A stretch of DNA of 50,096 nucleotides from Saccharothrix coeruleofusca (GTDB lineage Bacteria > Actinomycetota > Actinomycetes > Mycobacteriales > Pseudonocardiaceae), in contig NZ_BMRG01000009.1 in the NCBI RefSeq assembly GCF_014648515.1, forward strand, positions 187,764-237,859. Reading direction: 5' to 3'. The notes beneath the pieces are model-generated. The model was not told the DNA's origin. It worked only from the letters and a program-made list of their open reading frames with translations, and ran no database searches. Shown one piece after another: positions 23,585-32,140 of the stretch (position 1 is the first letter of the stretch; the number at the start of each line of letters is the position of its first letter). The position numbers and the translations under genes were made by a program.

Positions 23585-23600
23585 CAGTACGTACGGTTTG
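23585..23600. promoter_or_regulatory. Partial AcnR-like site upstream of acnR
   Basis: The sequence contains the half-site CAGTAC (23585-23590) directly abutting GTACGG, inside the 8-bp palindrome GTACGTAC (23587-23594). Read on the minus strand, GTACTG plus the preceding C fits one half of the AcnR consensus, while the other half matches only partly. It could serve autoregulation. Confidence 0.4.
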
Positions 23601-23685
23601 GGTCGCCGGTGTCCGTGATTCTTTGGGGTGGACTTCGGCGTGCGCGGTCGAATCGGCAGGTCAACCGCCATTACGGTGCGCTTTC

Positions 23686-24243
23686 GTGACGACAGGGGAA
23701 ACGGGCGCGGCGCGGCTGCTCGGCGGGTTGCCGGGAGCGCGGGCGGCGGTGGAGGCCATCGACCTGATCCGGTTGCTGGGCCACGGGCAGCAGTTGGCGC
23801 TCGACGAGCGCAAGGCCGACGCCGTGACCTGCTACGAGGTGCTCGCGGTGCCCGCGCCGCTGCGCACCCCCGAGTACGCCGAGGTCTTCGACCCGGCCGC
23901 GACCCCGCGGTCGCCCACCGCCCCGCGCTACACCTTCTACCTGCACGAGGCCGCCCTGCTCACCCCGGTCGGCGGCCCGGCCGTGATGACCGCGCAATTG
24001 CGCGCGCTGGCCGAGTCGCCGTGGCCGGTGCGGGTCGTGCCGTTCACGGCGGGCGCGCGGCCGAGCCTGTTGCGCCCGTTCGTCTACCTGGAGTTCGCCG
24101 ACGCCCCGGCGGTCGCCTACTCCGGCGGCAGGCCGGAGGTGGCGGGCGAGCACCGCGCCGCACTGGTCGAGCTGGACCGGCTGGCCTGGGACGCCGACCG
24201 GACGCGGGTCGAGCTGCGGGGGCGGGCGTGGTCGGCGAGGTGA
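23686..24243 (+). CDS. Orphan DUF5753 domain protein without a DNA-binding domain
   Basis: The 185-residue product starts at GTG 23686, 8 bases after a TACGGT -10 box (23672-23677), so it is probably leaderless. It matches the C-terminal DUF5753 domain of Scr1-family helix-turn-helix regulators: VLAVPAPLRTPEYAEVFDPA, YTFYLHEAALLTPVGGPAVM, TAQLRALAESPWPVRVVPF and LLRPFVYLEFADAPAVAYSG. The usual N-terminal HTH of about 80 residues is absent, and no HTH is encoded upstream in any frame that I could see. It may be a stand-alone sensor or a decoy for full-length relatives. No DUF397 partner gene lies next to it. Confidence 0.75.
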   Translation: MTTGETGAARLLGGLPGARAAVEAIDLIRLLGHGQQLALDERKADAVTCYEVLAVPAPLRTPEYAEVFDPAATPRSPTAPRYTFYLHEAALLTPVGGPAVMTAQLRALAESPWPVRVVPFTAGARPSLLRPFVYLEFADAPAVAYSGGRPEVAGEHRAALVELDRLAWDADRTRVELRGRAWSAR

Positions 24244-24302
24244 CCGGCGGACGTCCGGTCGGGAACGAAGTGTGAACGCTTGGCGGTTGTTTTCCCGAAT
24301 GG

Positions 24303-24326
24303 GCTTGTGCAAGCACCGCGCGGTGC
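24303..24326. promoter_or_regulatory. Two adjoining palindromes upstream of egtA
   Basis: GCTTGTGCAAGC (24303-24314) and GCACCGCGCGGTGC (24313-24326) are perfect palindromes that share two bases, about 120 bp before egtA. They could bind a regulator of the ergothioneine operon. A weak -10 candidate TAGCTT lies nearer the gene. No dedicated regulator is adjacent. Confidence 0.4.
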
Positions 24327-24442
24327 CCGGTGCAAATCGGACACCGCGGCGGATGTGTTGGCCCGCAAGGGTTTGAGGTGTGTGCGACTGTCGGTACCCC
24401 GGTGTAGCTTCGAAACCACGCCCGAAACACCTGGGAGAGCGA

Positions 24443-25708
24443 ATGGTCGCAGCTGTTCGTCCTGACCCGGCGCAGGGGCCCGCTCCGGCGGTCTTCCGCG
24501 ACCGCGCGGAAGCCGAGGCATACGTGGCCTCGGTGTGCTTCAAGCACGGCCCCCCGAGACTGCTCGGAGTCGAGATCGAGTGGACCGTCCACCACGCCGA
24601 TGACCCGGCCCGCCAGCTGGACGCCGAAGTGCTCGCGGCGGCGCTGGGCAAGCACGCACCACCCACCCTCGTCCCGGACAGCCCGCAGCGGCCGCTGCCC
24701 AGCGGCACCCCGCTGACGGTGGAACCGGGCGGGCAGGTGGAGATCTCCACCCCTCCCCGCGACTCGCTGGCAGAGCTGCTCGACACGGTCGCGGAGGACG
24801 TCGACCACCTCACCGCCCTGCTGGAGCCCGCGGGCCTGGTGCTCGGCGACCGCGGCGCCGATCCGCACCGACCGCCCCGCAGGATGCTGCGGGTGCCCCG
24901 CTACACCGCGATGGAGCGGGCGTTCGAGCCGATCGGCCCCGAGGGCCTGACCATGATGTGCAGCACCGCCGGGATGCAGGTGTGCCTGGACACCGGCGAG
25001 CGCGCCGACCTGCCCGCCCGGTGGGCGGCGGTGCACGCGCTGGGACCGGTGCTGCTGGCGCTGTTCGCCAACTCGCCCGGCATCGGCGGGCGGCGCGCGG
25101 ACTGGACCTGCGCCCGGATGCGCACCGTCTACGGCACCGACCCGGTGCGCACCCGCCCCGCGGCGGTGTGCGCGGACCCGGTGGCGGCGTGGGCCCGGCG
25201 GGTGATCGACTCGCCGGTGATCGTGCTGCGCAGGCCCGGCCGCGACTGGCGACCGCCGTTCCCGCTGACCTTCGCGGACTGGATCGCCGGGGCGCTGGAG
25301 CAGCCGCCCACCACCGAGGACCTGGACTACCACCTGAGCCTGCAGTTCCCGCCGGTCCGGCCGCGCGGGTACCTGGAGGTCCGCTACCTCGACACGCCCC
25401 CGCCGGGCGGGTGGGCGGCCCCGACCGCGCTGCTGGCCGCGCTGTTCTCCGACGCGGCCGCGGTGGACGGGGTGCTGGCGGCCACCGAGGCGGTGGCGGG
25501 CCGGTGGCTGGCCGCCGCCCGGCACGGCCTGGCCGACCCGGCGCTGGCAGGCGCCGCGCGCGCGGTGGTCGACCTGGGCTGCCGGTGGCTGCACCGCACC
25601 GACCTGCCCGCCGACCGGGCCGACGCCATCGCCGAGGAGCTGCACCGCACGCTCGCGGAGAAGACCGCGGGCAGGACCGCTGAGAAGATCGGAGGGGGCC
25701 GTTCATGA
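24443..25708 (+). CDS. egtA: Ergothioneine biosynthesis glutamate-cysteine ligase EgtA
   Basis: The 421-residue protein belongs to the glutamate-cysteine ligase 2 group used in ergothioneine synthesis. It shows LLGVEIEWTVHH, TVEPGGQVEISTPP and TAMERAFEPIGPEGLTMMCS, and later YLEVRYLDTPPPGGW. It joins glutamate and cysteine to gamma-glutamylcysteine, the sulfur donor for EgtB. GGGAGAG lies 5 bases before the ATG. The stop overlaps egtB (ATGA). Confidence 0.95.
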   Translation: MVAAVRPDPAQGPAPAVFRDRAEAEAYVASVCFKHGPPRLLGVEIEWTVHHADDPARQLDAEVLAAALGKHAPPTLVPDSPQRPLPSGTPLTVEPGGQVEISTPPRDSLAELLDTVAEDVDHLTALLEPAGLVLGDRGADPHRPPRRMLRVPRYTAMERAFEPIGPEGLTMMCSTAGMQVCLDTGERADLPARWAAVHALGPVLLALFANSPGIGGRRADWTCARMRTVYGTDPVRTRPAAVCADPVAAWARRVIDSPVIVLRRPGRDWRPPFPLTFADWIAGALEQPPTTEDLDYHLSLQFPPVRPRGYLEVRYLDTPPPGGWAAPTALLAALFSDAAAVDGVLAATEAVAGRWLAAARHGLADPALAGAARAVVDLGCRWLHRTDLPADRADAIAEELHRTLAEKTAGRTAEKIGGGRS

Positions 25709-27018
25709 CCAGCACCGAGGAGTTGCGCGACCGGGTGGCCGCGCAGCTGACCAGGGCTCGCGCCCGCAGCGTCGCGCTCACCGACGCGGTGGACGACGAC
25801 GACCTGGTGCGCCAGCACTCGAAGCTGATGTCGCCGCTGGTGTGGGACCTGGCGCACATCGGCAACCAGGAGGAGCTGTGGCTGGTGCGCGACGTGGGCG
25901 GGCGCGAGCCGGTCCGCGCCGACATCGACGAGCTCTACGACGCGTTCAAGCACGCCCGCGCGGTGCGGCCGGAGCTGCCGCTGCTCGGGCCCGCCGAAGC
26001 CCGCCGGTACGTCGGCGAGGTGCGCGACAAGGTGTTCGACGTGCTGGAGCGCGTCCCGCTGGAGGGCGACCGGCTGGTGGACGGCGGGTTCGCGTTCGGC
26101 ATGATCGTGCAGCACGAGCAGCAGCACGACGAGACCATGCTGGCCACCCACCAGCTGCGGGTCGGTCCGCCGGTGCTGCACGCGCCGCCGCCCCCGGCGG
26201 GCGGGCCGGTCGGCCCGGCCGAGGTGCTGGTGCCCGGCGGCCCGTTCACCATGGGCACCTCGACCGAGGCGTGGGCGCTGGACAACGAGCGGCCCGCGCA
26301 CCAGGCGTTCACCCGGCCGTTCTTCATCGACACCGCGCCGGTGACCAACCGGGCCTACGCCGAGTTCATCGCCGACGGCGGCTACACCGACCCGCGCTGG
26401 TGGAGCGAGGCGGGCTGGGCGCATGCGCGCAAGGCGTCGCTGGAGGCCCCGCGGTTCTGGCTGCGCGAGGGCGACCGCTGGTACCGGCAGGCGTTCGGCG
26501 CGGTCGCGCCCCTGGTGGACGACCAGCCGGTGGTGCACGTCTGCTACTACGAGGCCGAGGCGTACGCGAGGTGGGCGGGCAAGCGGCTGCCCACCGAGGT
26601 GGAGTGGGAGAAGGCGGCCCGCTTCGACCCGGCCACCGGGCGCTCCCGGCGCTACCCGTGGGGCGACGAGGAGCCCACCGAGGCGCACGCCAACCTCGGC
26701 CAGCGGCACCTGTCACCCGCGCCGGTGGGGGCCTACCCGGCGGGCGCGTCGCCGCTGGGCGTGCACCAGCTCATCGGCGACGTGTGGGAGTGGACCAGTT
26801 CGGACTTCCACGGCTACACCGGGTTCGAGGTGTTCCCGTACGCGGAGTACTCGCAGGTGTTCTTCGGCTCCGACTACAAGGTGCTGCGCGGCGGGTCCTT
26901 CGGGACCGACCCGGCGGCGGTGCGCGCGACGTTCCGCAACTGGGACTTCCCGATCCGGCGGCAGATCTTCGCGGGTTTCCGGTGCGCGCGCGACGCCGCG
27001 CCGCAGGAGCTGGCCTGA
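25705..27018 (+). CDS. egtB: Ergothioneine sulfoxide synthase EgtB
   Basis: The 437-residue protein has an N-terminal DinB-like domain with the three iron-binding histidines H51 (WDLAHIGNQEELW), H137 and H141 (IVQHEQQHDETML), the same pattern as in characterised EgtB. A formylglycine-generating-enzyme-type domain follows (about 175-430: VPGGPFTMGTSTEAWALDNE, RLPTEVEWEKAAR, LRGGSFGTDPAAV). It is an iron(II) oxygenase that joins hercynine with gamma-glutamylcysteine and forms the C-S bond and sulfoxide. It is translationally coupled to egtA and followed by egtC one base later. Confidence 0.97.
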   Translation: MTSTEELRDRVAAQLTRARARSVALTDAVDDDDLVRQHSKLMSPLVWDLAHIGNQEELWLVRDVGGREPVRADIDELYDAFKHARAVRPELPLLGPAEARRYVGEVRDKVFDVLERVPLEGDRLVDGGFAFGMIVQHEQQHDETMLATHQLRVGPPVLHAPPPPAGGPVGPAEVLVPGGPFTMGTSTEAWALDNERPAHQAFTRPFFIDTAPVTNRAYAEFIADGGYTDPRWWSEAGWAHARKASLEAPRFWLREGDRWYRQAFGAVAPLVDDQPVVHVCYYEAEAYARWAGKRLPTEVEWEKAARFDPATGRSRRYPWGDEEPTEAHANLGQRHLSPAPVGAYPAGASPLGVHQLIGDVWEWTSSDFHGYTGFEVFPYAEYSQVFFGSDYKVLRGGSFGTDPAAVRATFRNWDFPIRRQIFAGFRCARDAAPQELA

Positions 27019-27019
27019 C

Positions 27020-27766
27020 GTGTGCCGCCACCTGGGTTACCTGGGCCCCGCCGTGCCCATCGCACGGCTGGTGCACGAGCCGCCGCACTCGCTGGTGCAC
27101 CAGTCCTACGCCCCGGCGGACATGCGCGGGGGCGGCACGATCAACGCCGACGGGTACGGCGTGGGCTGGTACCCCGCGCCCGGCGGCCCCGCGGTGCGCT
27201 ACCGCAGGGCCGGGGCGATCTGGGCCGACGAGAACCTGGCCGCGCTGAGCCGGGTCACCGCCTCGGGCGCGGTGCTGGCCGCGGTGCGCTCGGCCACCGT
27301 CGGGATGCCGGTGGTGGACACCGCGTGCGCGCCGTTCACCGACGGGCGGTGGCTGTTCAGCCACAACGGACGGGTGGTCGACTGGCCCTCGTCCGTGGTG
27401 GACCTGGCCGCGTCGCTGCCGGTGGAGTCGCTGCTGACGCTCGACGCGCCCACGGACTCGGCCCTGTTGTGGGCGTTGGTGCGCTCCCGGCTGAACGCCG
27501 GGAGCGCACCGGCCGATGCCGTGGCGGGCGTGGTCGCCGAGGTGGCCGCCGCCGCGCCCGGATCGCGGCTGAACCTGTTGCTCACCAACGGTTCCGTGCT
27601 GGTCGGTACGACGTGGACGCACTCGCTGTGGGTGCGCCGCGACGACGGCGCGGTGACCCTGTCCTCCGAGCCGCTGGACGACGGGCCGTGGGCCGAGGTG
27701 CCCGACGGCCGCGTCGTCGTGGCCGATCCCTCCACTGTGGACGTTCAACCGATAGGACGACGATGA
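27020..27766 (+). CDS. egtC: Ergothioneine biosynthesis glutamine amidotransferase-like EgtC
   Basis: The 248-residue protein is a class II amidotransferase-type Ntn hydrolase. The codon after the GTG start encodes cysteine ([16 protein letters not shown]), which becomes the N-terminal nucleophile after methionine removal. This fixes the start at 27020. [14 protein letters not shown] and [12 protein letters not shown] are further family marks. EgtC removes the gamma-glutamyl group from the conjugated sulfoxide. It starts one base after the egtB stop and overlaps egtD by 4 bp. Confidence 0.96.
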   Translation: MCRHLGYLGPAVPIARLVHEPPHSLVHQSYAPADMRGGGTINADGYGVGWYPAPGGPAVRYRRAGAIWADENLAALSRVTASGAVLAAVRSATVGMPVVDTACAPFTDGRWLFSHNGRVVDWPSSVVDLAASLPVESLLTLDAPTDSALLWALVRSRLNAGSAPADAVAGVVAEVAAAAPGSRLNLLLTNGSVLVGTTWTHSLWVRRDDGAVTLSSEPLDDGPWAEVPDGRVVVADPSTVDVQPIGRR

Positions 27767-28731
27767 CCGAGCCAGTGCTGGACGTGCACCTCACCCCCGA
27801 GGACGCGGCGCGCGCGCTGCGCCTGGAGGCGCGCGAAGGGCTGACCGCGCGACCGAAGTGGCTGTCCCCCAAGTGGTTCTACGACGCGGTGGGCAGCGAG
27901 CTGTTCGAGCGCATCACCCGGTTGCCGGAGTACTACCCGACCCGCGCCGAGCGGGAGATCCTGGTGGCGCGGGCCGGTGAGATCGCCGAGCTGACGGCGG
28001 CGCGGGCGCTGGTGGAGCTGGGGTCGGGGTCGTCGGAGAAGACCCGGCTGCTGCTGGACGCGCTGCGGCCCTCGCTGCGGGAGTTCGTGCCGCTGGACGT
28101 GTCGTCCTCGGCGCTGACCGCGGCGGCCTCGGACATCATGGCCGACTACCCCGGACTGCGGGTGCACGGCGTGGTGGGCGACTTCACCGAGCACCTGGGG
28201 CTGCTGCCGGGCACCTCGCCCCGGCTGGTGGCGTTCCTGGGCGGCACCATCGGCAACCTGCTCCCCGAGGAGCGGGAGAAGTTCCTCGCGTCCGTGCGGG
28301 ACGTGCTGCACGAGGGGGAGTGGCTGCTGTTGGGCACCGACCTGGTCAAGGACCCCGCGACGCTGGTCCGCGCCTACGACGACGCGGCGGGCGTGACCGC
28401 GCGGTTCAACCGCAACGTGCTGCGGGTGCTCAACCGCGAGCTGGCGGCCGACTTCGACCCCGACGCGTTCTCGCACGTGGCGCTGTGGAACGCCGAGCAG
28501 GAGTGGATCGAGATGCGGCTGCGCGCGGAGCGCCCCGTCCGCGTCCGGGTGGCGGCGCTGGACCTGGAGGTCGGGTTCGAGCGGGGCGAGGAACTGCGCA
28601 CCGAGGTCTCCGCGAAGTTCCGCCGCGAGGGCGTGGAGCGCGAGCTGGCCGCGGCGGGCTTCGAGCCGGTCCGCTGGTGGACCGATCGCGGTGCCCGCTT
28701 CGCGCTGACGCTGGCGCGGGTCCTGCCGTAG
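27763..28731 (+). CDS. egtD: Histidine N-alpha-methyltransferase EgtD
   Basis: The 322-residue protein is a SAM-dependent methyltransferase of the EgtD family: [32 protein letters not shown], the SAM loop [30 protein letters not shown] and [14 protein letters not shown], with the late EWIEMRL segment for substrate binding. It trimethylates histidine to hercynine, the first step of the pathway. The ATG overlaps the egtC stop. No egtE (PLP-dependent C-S lyase) follows; the next gene converges 6 bp away, so the last step must be supplied from elsewhere. Confidence 0.97.
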   Translation: MTEPVLDVHLTPEDAARALRLEAREGLTARPKWLSPKWFYDAVGSELFERITRLPEYYPTRAEREILVARAGEIAELTAARALVELGSGSSEKTRLLLDALRPSLREFVPLDVSSSALTAAASDIMADYPGLRVHGVVGDFTEHLGLLPGTSPRLVAFLGGTIGNLLPEEREKFLASVRDVLHEGEWLLLGTDLVKDPATLVRAYDDAAGVTARFNRNVLRVLNRELAADFDPDAFSHVALWNAEQEWIEMRLRAERPVRVRVAALDLEVGFERGEELRTEVSAKFRREGVERELAAAGFEPVRWWTDRGARFALTLARVLP

Positions 28732-28737
28732 GCCCGC

Positions 28738-31479
28738 TCAGCCCGCGCAGGGCGGCCGGTGGTCGAGGCCGGGGAAGTGGCGCTCCCACTCCGCGCGGGT
28801 CAGCGGTTCGCGGACGCGCTCGCAGGCGTGCGCGATGGCCCGCGAGAAGTCCGTGGTGAGCAGCCGGACGGTGTTGTCCCAGCTCGCCGTGGCGACCACC
28901 CGGCCGTCGGGGCTGAAGACGAGTTCGCTCACCGCGTCGGTGTGGCCGCTGAGGGTGGCCACACCGACGGGGCCGCGGGGGTCGGCGACGTTCCACAGCC
29001 GCACCGCGCGGTCGTCGCTGCCGCTGGCCAGGGTGCGGCCGTCGGGGCTGAACGCCAGCGCGTAGATCCCGTCGACGTGCCCGGTGAGCACGGCCAGCCG
29101 GGTGGGTCGCCGCGGGTCGGTGACGTCCCACAGCCGCGCCGTGTGGTCGTCGCCCCCGCTGGCCAGGGTGCGGCCGTCGGGGCTGAACGCCAGCGCGTGC
29201 ATGCCGTCGGTGTGCTCGGTGAGGGTGGTCAGCTCGACCGGTCGCCGGGGGTCGCGGACGTCCCACAGCCGCACCGCGCGGTCCATGCCGCCGCTGGCCA
29301 GCGTGCGGCCGTCCGGGCTGAACTCGACCACGTTGACCGCCTCGGCGTGCGCGAGCACCGCGAGCTCGACGGGGCTGCGCGGGTCTTCGACCCCCCACAG
29401 CCGCACCGTGTGGTCGAACCCGCTCACGGCCAGGGTGCCGCCCTCGGCGCTGAACGAGACCGAGTAGACCGCTTCGGCGTGCTGGAGGACGGCGATCTGC
29501 ACGGCGCGCCGGGGGTCGGTGATGTCCCACAGCCGCGCGGTGCGGTCCGTGCTCGCGGTGGCCAGGGTGCGGCCGTCCTGGCTGATGGCCGTCCCGTAGA
29601 TGCCCTCGTCGTGCCCGGTCAGGGTGGCCAGCTCGGTGGGCCGTCGCGGGTCGGTGACGTCCCACAGCCGCACCGCGCGGTCGAACCCGGCGGTGGCCAT
29701 CGTGCGGCCGTCCGGGGCGAACACCGTGGAGAGGACCTCGTTGGAGTGACCGACCACGGCCAGGGGCAGGGTGCTGAGCAGGCTGTCGCGGGTGTGGTCG
29801 GTGGGGGCCTGGCGGTGCGCGGCCAGCGCGAGCTGGACCGCCAGGTCCGGGTCGTCCGGGTAGCGCGCGACCGCTTCGCCCGCCGCGATCTGGGCGAGGG
29901 CGGCGTTGCGCTGCGCGGCGGCGGTCGCACCGGTCCGCACGGCGAACGCCGTCGCGGCCACCGCCAGCAGGAACAGCACGCCCAGCAGCGCCACCAGACG
30001 GCGCAGGCGGCGGTGGCCGCGCAGCTCGGCGGACCTGCTCGCGTGCAGGAACCGCTGTTCGCGCCGGGTCAGCGCGGCGGGGTTGCCCGCCGCCCAGTCC
30101 AGGGTCAGCGCCAGCCGGGTGCCGCGGTAGAGCGCGCCCGCGTCCCCGCCCAGCGCCTCCCAGGCGTCGGTGGCCTCGGTGAGGTGGCGGTGCAGCCGCC
30201 TGCCCTCGCGGTCCTCGGCCAGCCACTGGCGCAGGCGGGGCCATCGCTGGATGAGCGCTTCGTGGGCGATCTCGACGCCCTCGCGGTCGACGGTGAGCAG
30301 CCGGTTCTCGGTCAGCCGCCGCAGCACCGCGGTCAGGTCGGCGTGGTCGTCCAGCTCGTCCCACGCGACGCGCCGCTTGGTGTCGCCCGCCTCCTCGTCG
30401 GACGCGGTCAGGCGCAGGAAGAGGTTCTTGAGCAGGTCGCGCTGGTGCGGGGGCAGCGCGTCGTGGACCGACTCCGCGGTCTGCGCGAGCGCGCCGGTCA
30501 AGCCGCCCGCGGCCTGGAAGGCGGCCAGCGTCAGCGCGTTGCCCCGGCGGCGGTGCCAGGTCTCCAGCAGGGCGTGCGACAGCAGCGGCAGGACACCCGG
30601 CCGTCCGGCGGCCTCGGCCACGATCGCCGCCTGCAGCGCGCCCTCCACGGTGCAGCCCGCGTTGACGGCGGGCTGGGTGATGGCCCGCTGGAGCTCGACG
30701 GCCGTCATGGGGCCGACGGTGAGCTGGCCGTCGCGCAGCTCCTCCACCAGTTCCGGGTAGGCGGTGCAGTGCGCGAAGAAGTCGGCCCGGACGCCGATGA
30801 CCACCCGGTGACCGCCGTGCTCCGCGCGGCAGGCGCCCACCAGCAGCTCGATGAAGCGGTCCCGCTGGGCCTGGTCCCGGCACAGCGTGAAGACCTCCTC
30901 GAACTGGTCGACGACGACCACCCGCTCCCGGTCCCCGCCGTCCGCGAGCACGCGCCGGTACTCCTCGACCGGGAAGGGGCCGGGGGTGAGCAGCACCGCG
31001 GAGTCCAGCCGCGCCAGCAGGCCCGCTCTCAGCAGTGACGACTTGCCCGAGCCCGACGCGCCGAACACGGCGACGAACCGGTGCCGGGACAACCGGTCGC
31101 ACAGCTGCCCGACGAGCCGGTCGCGGCCGTAGAAGTGGTGGGCGTCCTCCCGCTGGAACGCGGCCAGCCCCCGGTACGGCGGGTCGCCGCCGTCCTGCGG
31201 CGGCTGCCTGCCCGCCTGCTCCGCGGCGATGTCGTGCCAGCGCCGCTCCCACTCCTCGACGTCCCCGCCGCAGGCGCCCACGTAGGCGAGGGTCAGGCCG
31301 AGGCTGGGCAGCTTGCGGCCGCTGGCCGCCTCCGACAGCGCGGCGGCGGAGTAGTGCGCCCGCGCGGACAGCGTCCGGTAGGGCGGCAGGCCCGCTCTGG
31401 CGCGCAGCTCGCGCAGCCCTTCGGCGAACTCCACCAACGTGCTGTCACCCGCGTCGAGCGGGCGTTCTTTGCGCGGCAT
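28738..31479 (-). CDS. XRE-HTH / STAND-type NTPase / transmembrane / seven-repeat WD40 protein
   Basis: The 913-residue protein starts at ATG 31479, after a GGGGGGAGA stretch. Order: an XRE-like HTH (about 12-80: LRARAGLPPYRTLSARAHYS, AAALSEAASGRKLPSL), a STAND-family NTPase domain with Walker A FGASGSGKSS (about 139-148) and Walker B VVVVDQFEE (187-195), and a helical region. One transmembrane helix follows at about 490-513 (RLVALLGVLFLLAVAATAF). Seven WD repeats then reach the C-terminus, each close to FSPDGRTLASG..D..VRLWDV, enough for one complete propeller. STAND proteins act as ligand-triggered switches, in some cases in antiviral defence. Here the N-terminal half should be cytoplasmic and the propeller extracytoplasmic. 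The ligand and target are unknown. Confidence 0.9.
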   Translation of the reverse strand: MPRKERPLDAGDSTLVEFAEGLRELRARAGLPPYRTLSARAHYSAAALSEAASGRKLPSLGLTLAYVGACGGDVEEWERRWHDIAAEQAGRQPPQDGGDPPYRGLAAFQREDAHHFYGRDRLVGQLCDRLSRHRFVAVFGASGSGKSSLLRAGLLARLDSAVLLTPGPFPVEEYRRVLADGGDRERVVVVDQFEEVFTLCRDQAQRDRFIELLVGACRAEHGGHRVVIGVRADFFAHCTAYPELVEELRDGQLTVGPMTAVELQRAITQPAVNAGCTVEGALQAAIVAEAAGRPGVLPLLSHALLETWHRRRGNALTLAAFQAAGGLTGALAQTAESVHDALPPHQRDLLKNLFLRLTASDEEAGDTKRRVAWDELDDHADLTAVLRRLTENRLLTVDREGVEIAHEALIQRWPRLRQWLAEDREGRRLHRHLTEATDAWEALGGDAGALYRGTRLALTLDWAAGNPAALTRREQRFLHASRSAELRGHRRLRRLVALLGVLFLLAVAATAFAVRTGATAAAQRNAALAQIAAGEAVARYPDDPDLAVQLALAAHRQAPTDHTRDSLLSTLPLAVVGHSNEVLSTVFAPDGRTMATAGFDRAVRLWDVTDPRRPTELATLTGHDEGIYGTAISQDGRTLATASTDRTARLWDITDPRRAVQIAVLQHAEAVYSVSFSAEGGTLAVSGFDHTVRLWGVEDPRSPVELAVLAHAEAVNVVEFSPDGRTLASGGMDRAVRLWDVRDPRRPVELTTLTEHTDGMHALAFSPDGRTLASGGDDHTARLWDVTDPRRPTRLAVLTGHVDGIYALAFSPDGRTLASGSDDRAVRLWNVADPRGPVGVATLSGHTDAVSELVFSPDGRVVATASWDNTVRLLTTDFSRAIAHACERVREPLTRAEWERHFPGLDHRPPCAG

Positions 31480-31603
31480 GGCACGTCTCCCCCCGTGCTC
31501 CATTGTCCAGTGCTCGTCGTTCACCGCGCCGGGATCGATCCAAGACCACCCGTCCGCACTAGAACTCGTCTGGTCAACGCCGGTGCTCGGGAAGGAGCAG
31601 CGC

Positions 31604-31960
31604 ATGGTTCTGATGCGACGTGTGGTCGGGTCGCTGGTCGCCGTGCTCGTGGTGGTGGTGTCGCTCACCACCGCGACATCGGGAGCGGTGGCGGTGGAGC
31701 GGACGGCGCGACCCGCGGTCACCGACGTGGGGGTGCTGGTCTACTGCACGGACGCGCGCCCGGTGCCCGGATCGGTCCACTACGGCAACTTCGGCGGTGA
31801 TCGGACCACCGCCTGCCGCAAGTGCGACGAGTCCATGAGGGTGCTGCGGGCCAAGGGGCGGATCTCCGCGTACTCCTGTGACTACAACACCTCCACGAAG
31901 TCGGCCTTCGCCTACGTGCTCTGGACGTGCCCGTGGCCGCTGAGCCCGCCTTGCCCGTAG
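31604..31960 (+). CDS. Small secreted cysteine-rich protein of unknown function
   Basis: The 118-residue product starts at ATG 31604, with GAAGGAG 6 bases upstream. It has an export signal (MVLMRRVVGSLVAVLVVVVS, then cleavage near SGAVA or TARPA). The mature part of about 85 residues holds six cysteines (YCTD, TACRKCDES, YSCDY, WTCPW, PPCP), which could form three disulfides outside the cell. I do not recognise the family. It is divergent from the XRE/STAND/WD40 gene across 124 bases, so the two may share control, and the propeller could in principle sense it. Confidence 0.8.
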   Translation: MVLMRRVVGSLVAVLVVVVSLTTATSGAVAVERTARPAVTDVGVLVYCTDARPVPGSVHYGNFGGDRTTACRKCDESMRVLRAKGRISAYSCDYNTSTKSAFAYVLWTCPWPLSPPCP

Positions 31961-32016
31961 CCGTTCGTTCACGGAGTCGAGCCTCTCTCTGGCCACTCAT
32001 GAGACTGGATGCATCA

Positions 32017-32043
32017 CAGAACGTACGCAAAACCTCCGTTCTG
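32017..32043. promoter_or_regulatory. Inverted repeat upstream of the S33 peptidase gene
   Basis: CAGAACG (32017-32023) and CGTTCTG (32037-32043) flank 13 bases, about 100 bp before the peptidase start. The spacing places the two half-sites almost two helical turns apart, suitable for a dimeric regulator. No regulator can be named. Confidence 0.4.
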
Positions 32044-32140
32044 CGGGTGTTGTCCGCTGCCCGATGGTGGGAGCCTCCGGCGATGGCGTCGCGGCACCGG
32101 AGGAGGGCGGCGCCGAGGGAGACCTGAGGGAGCGACACTC

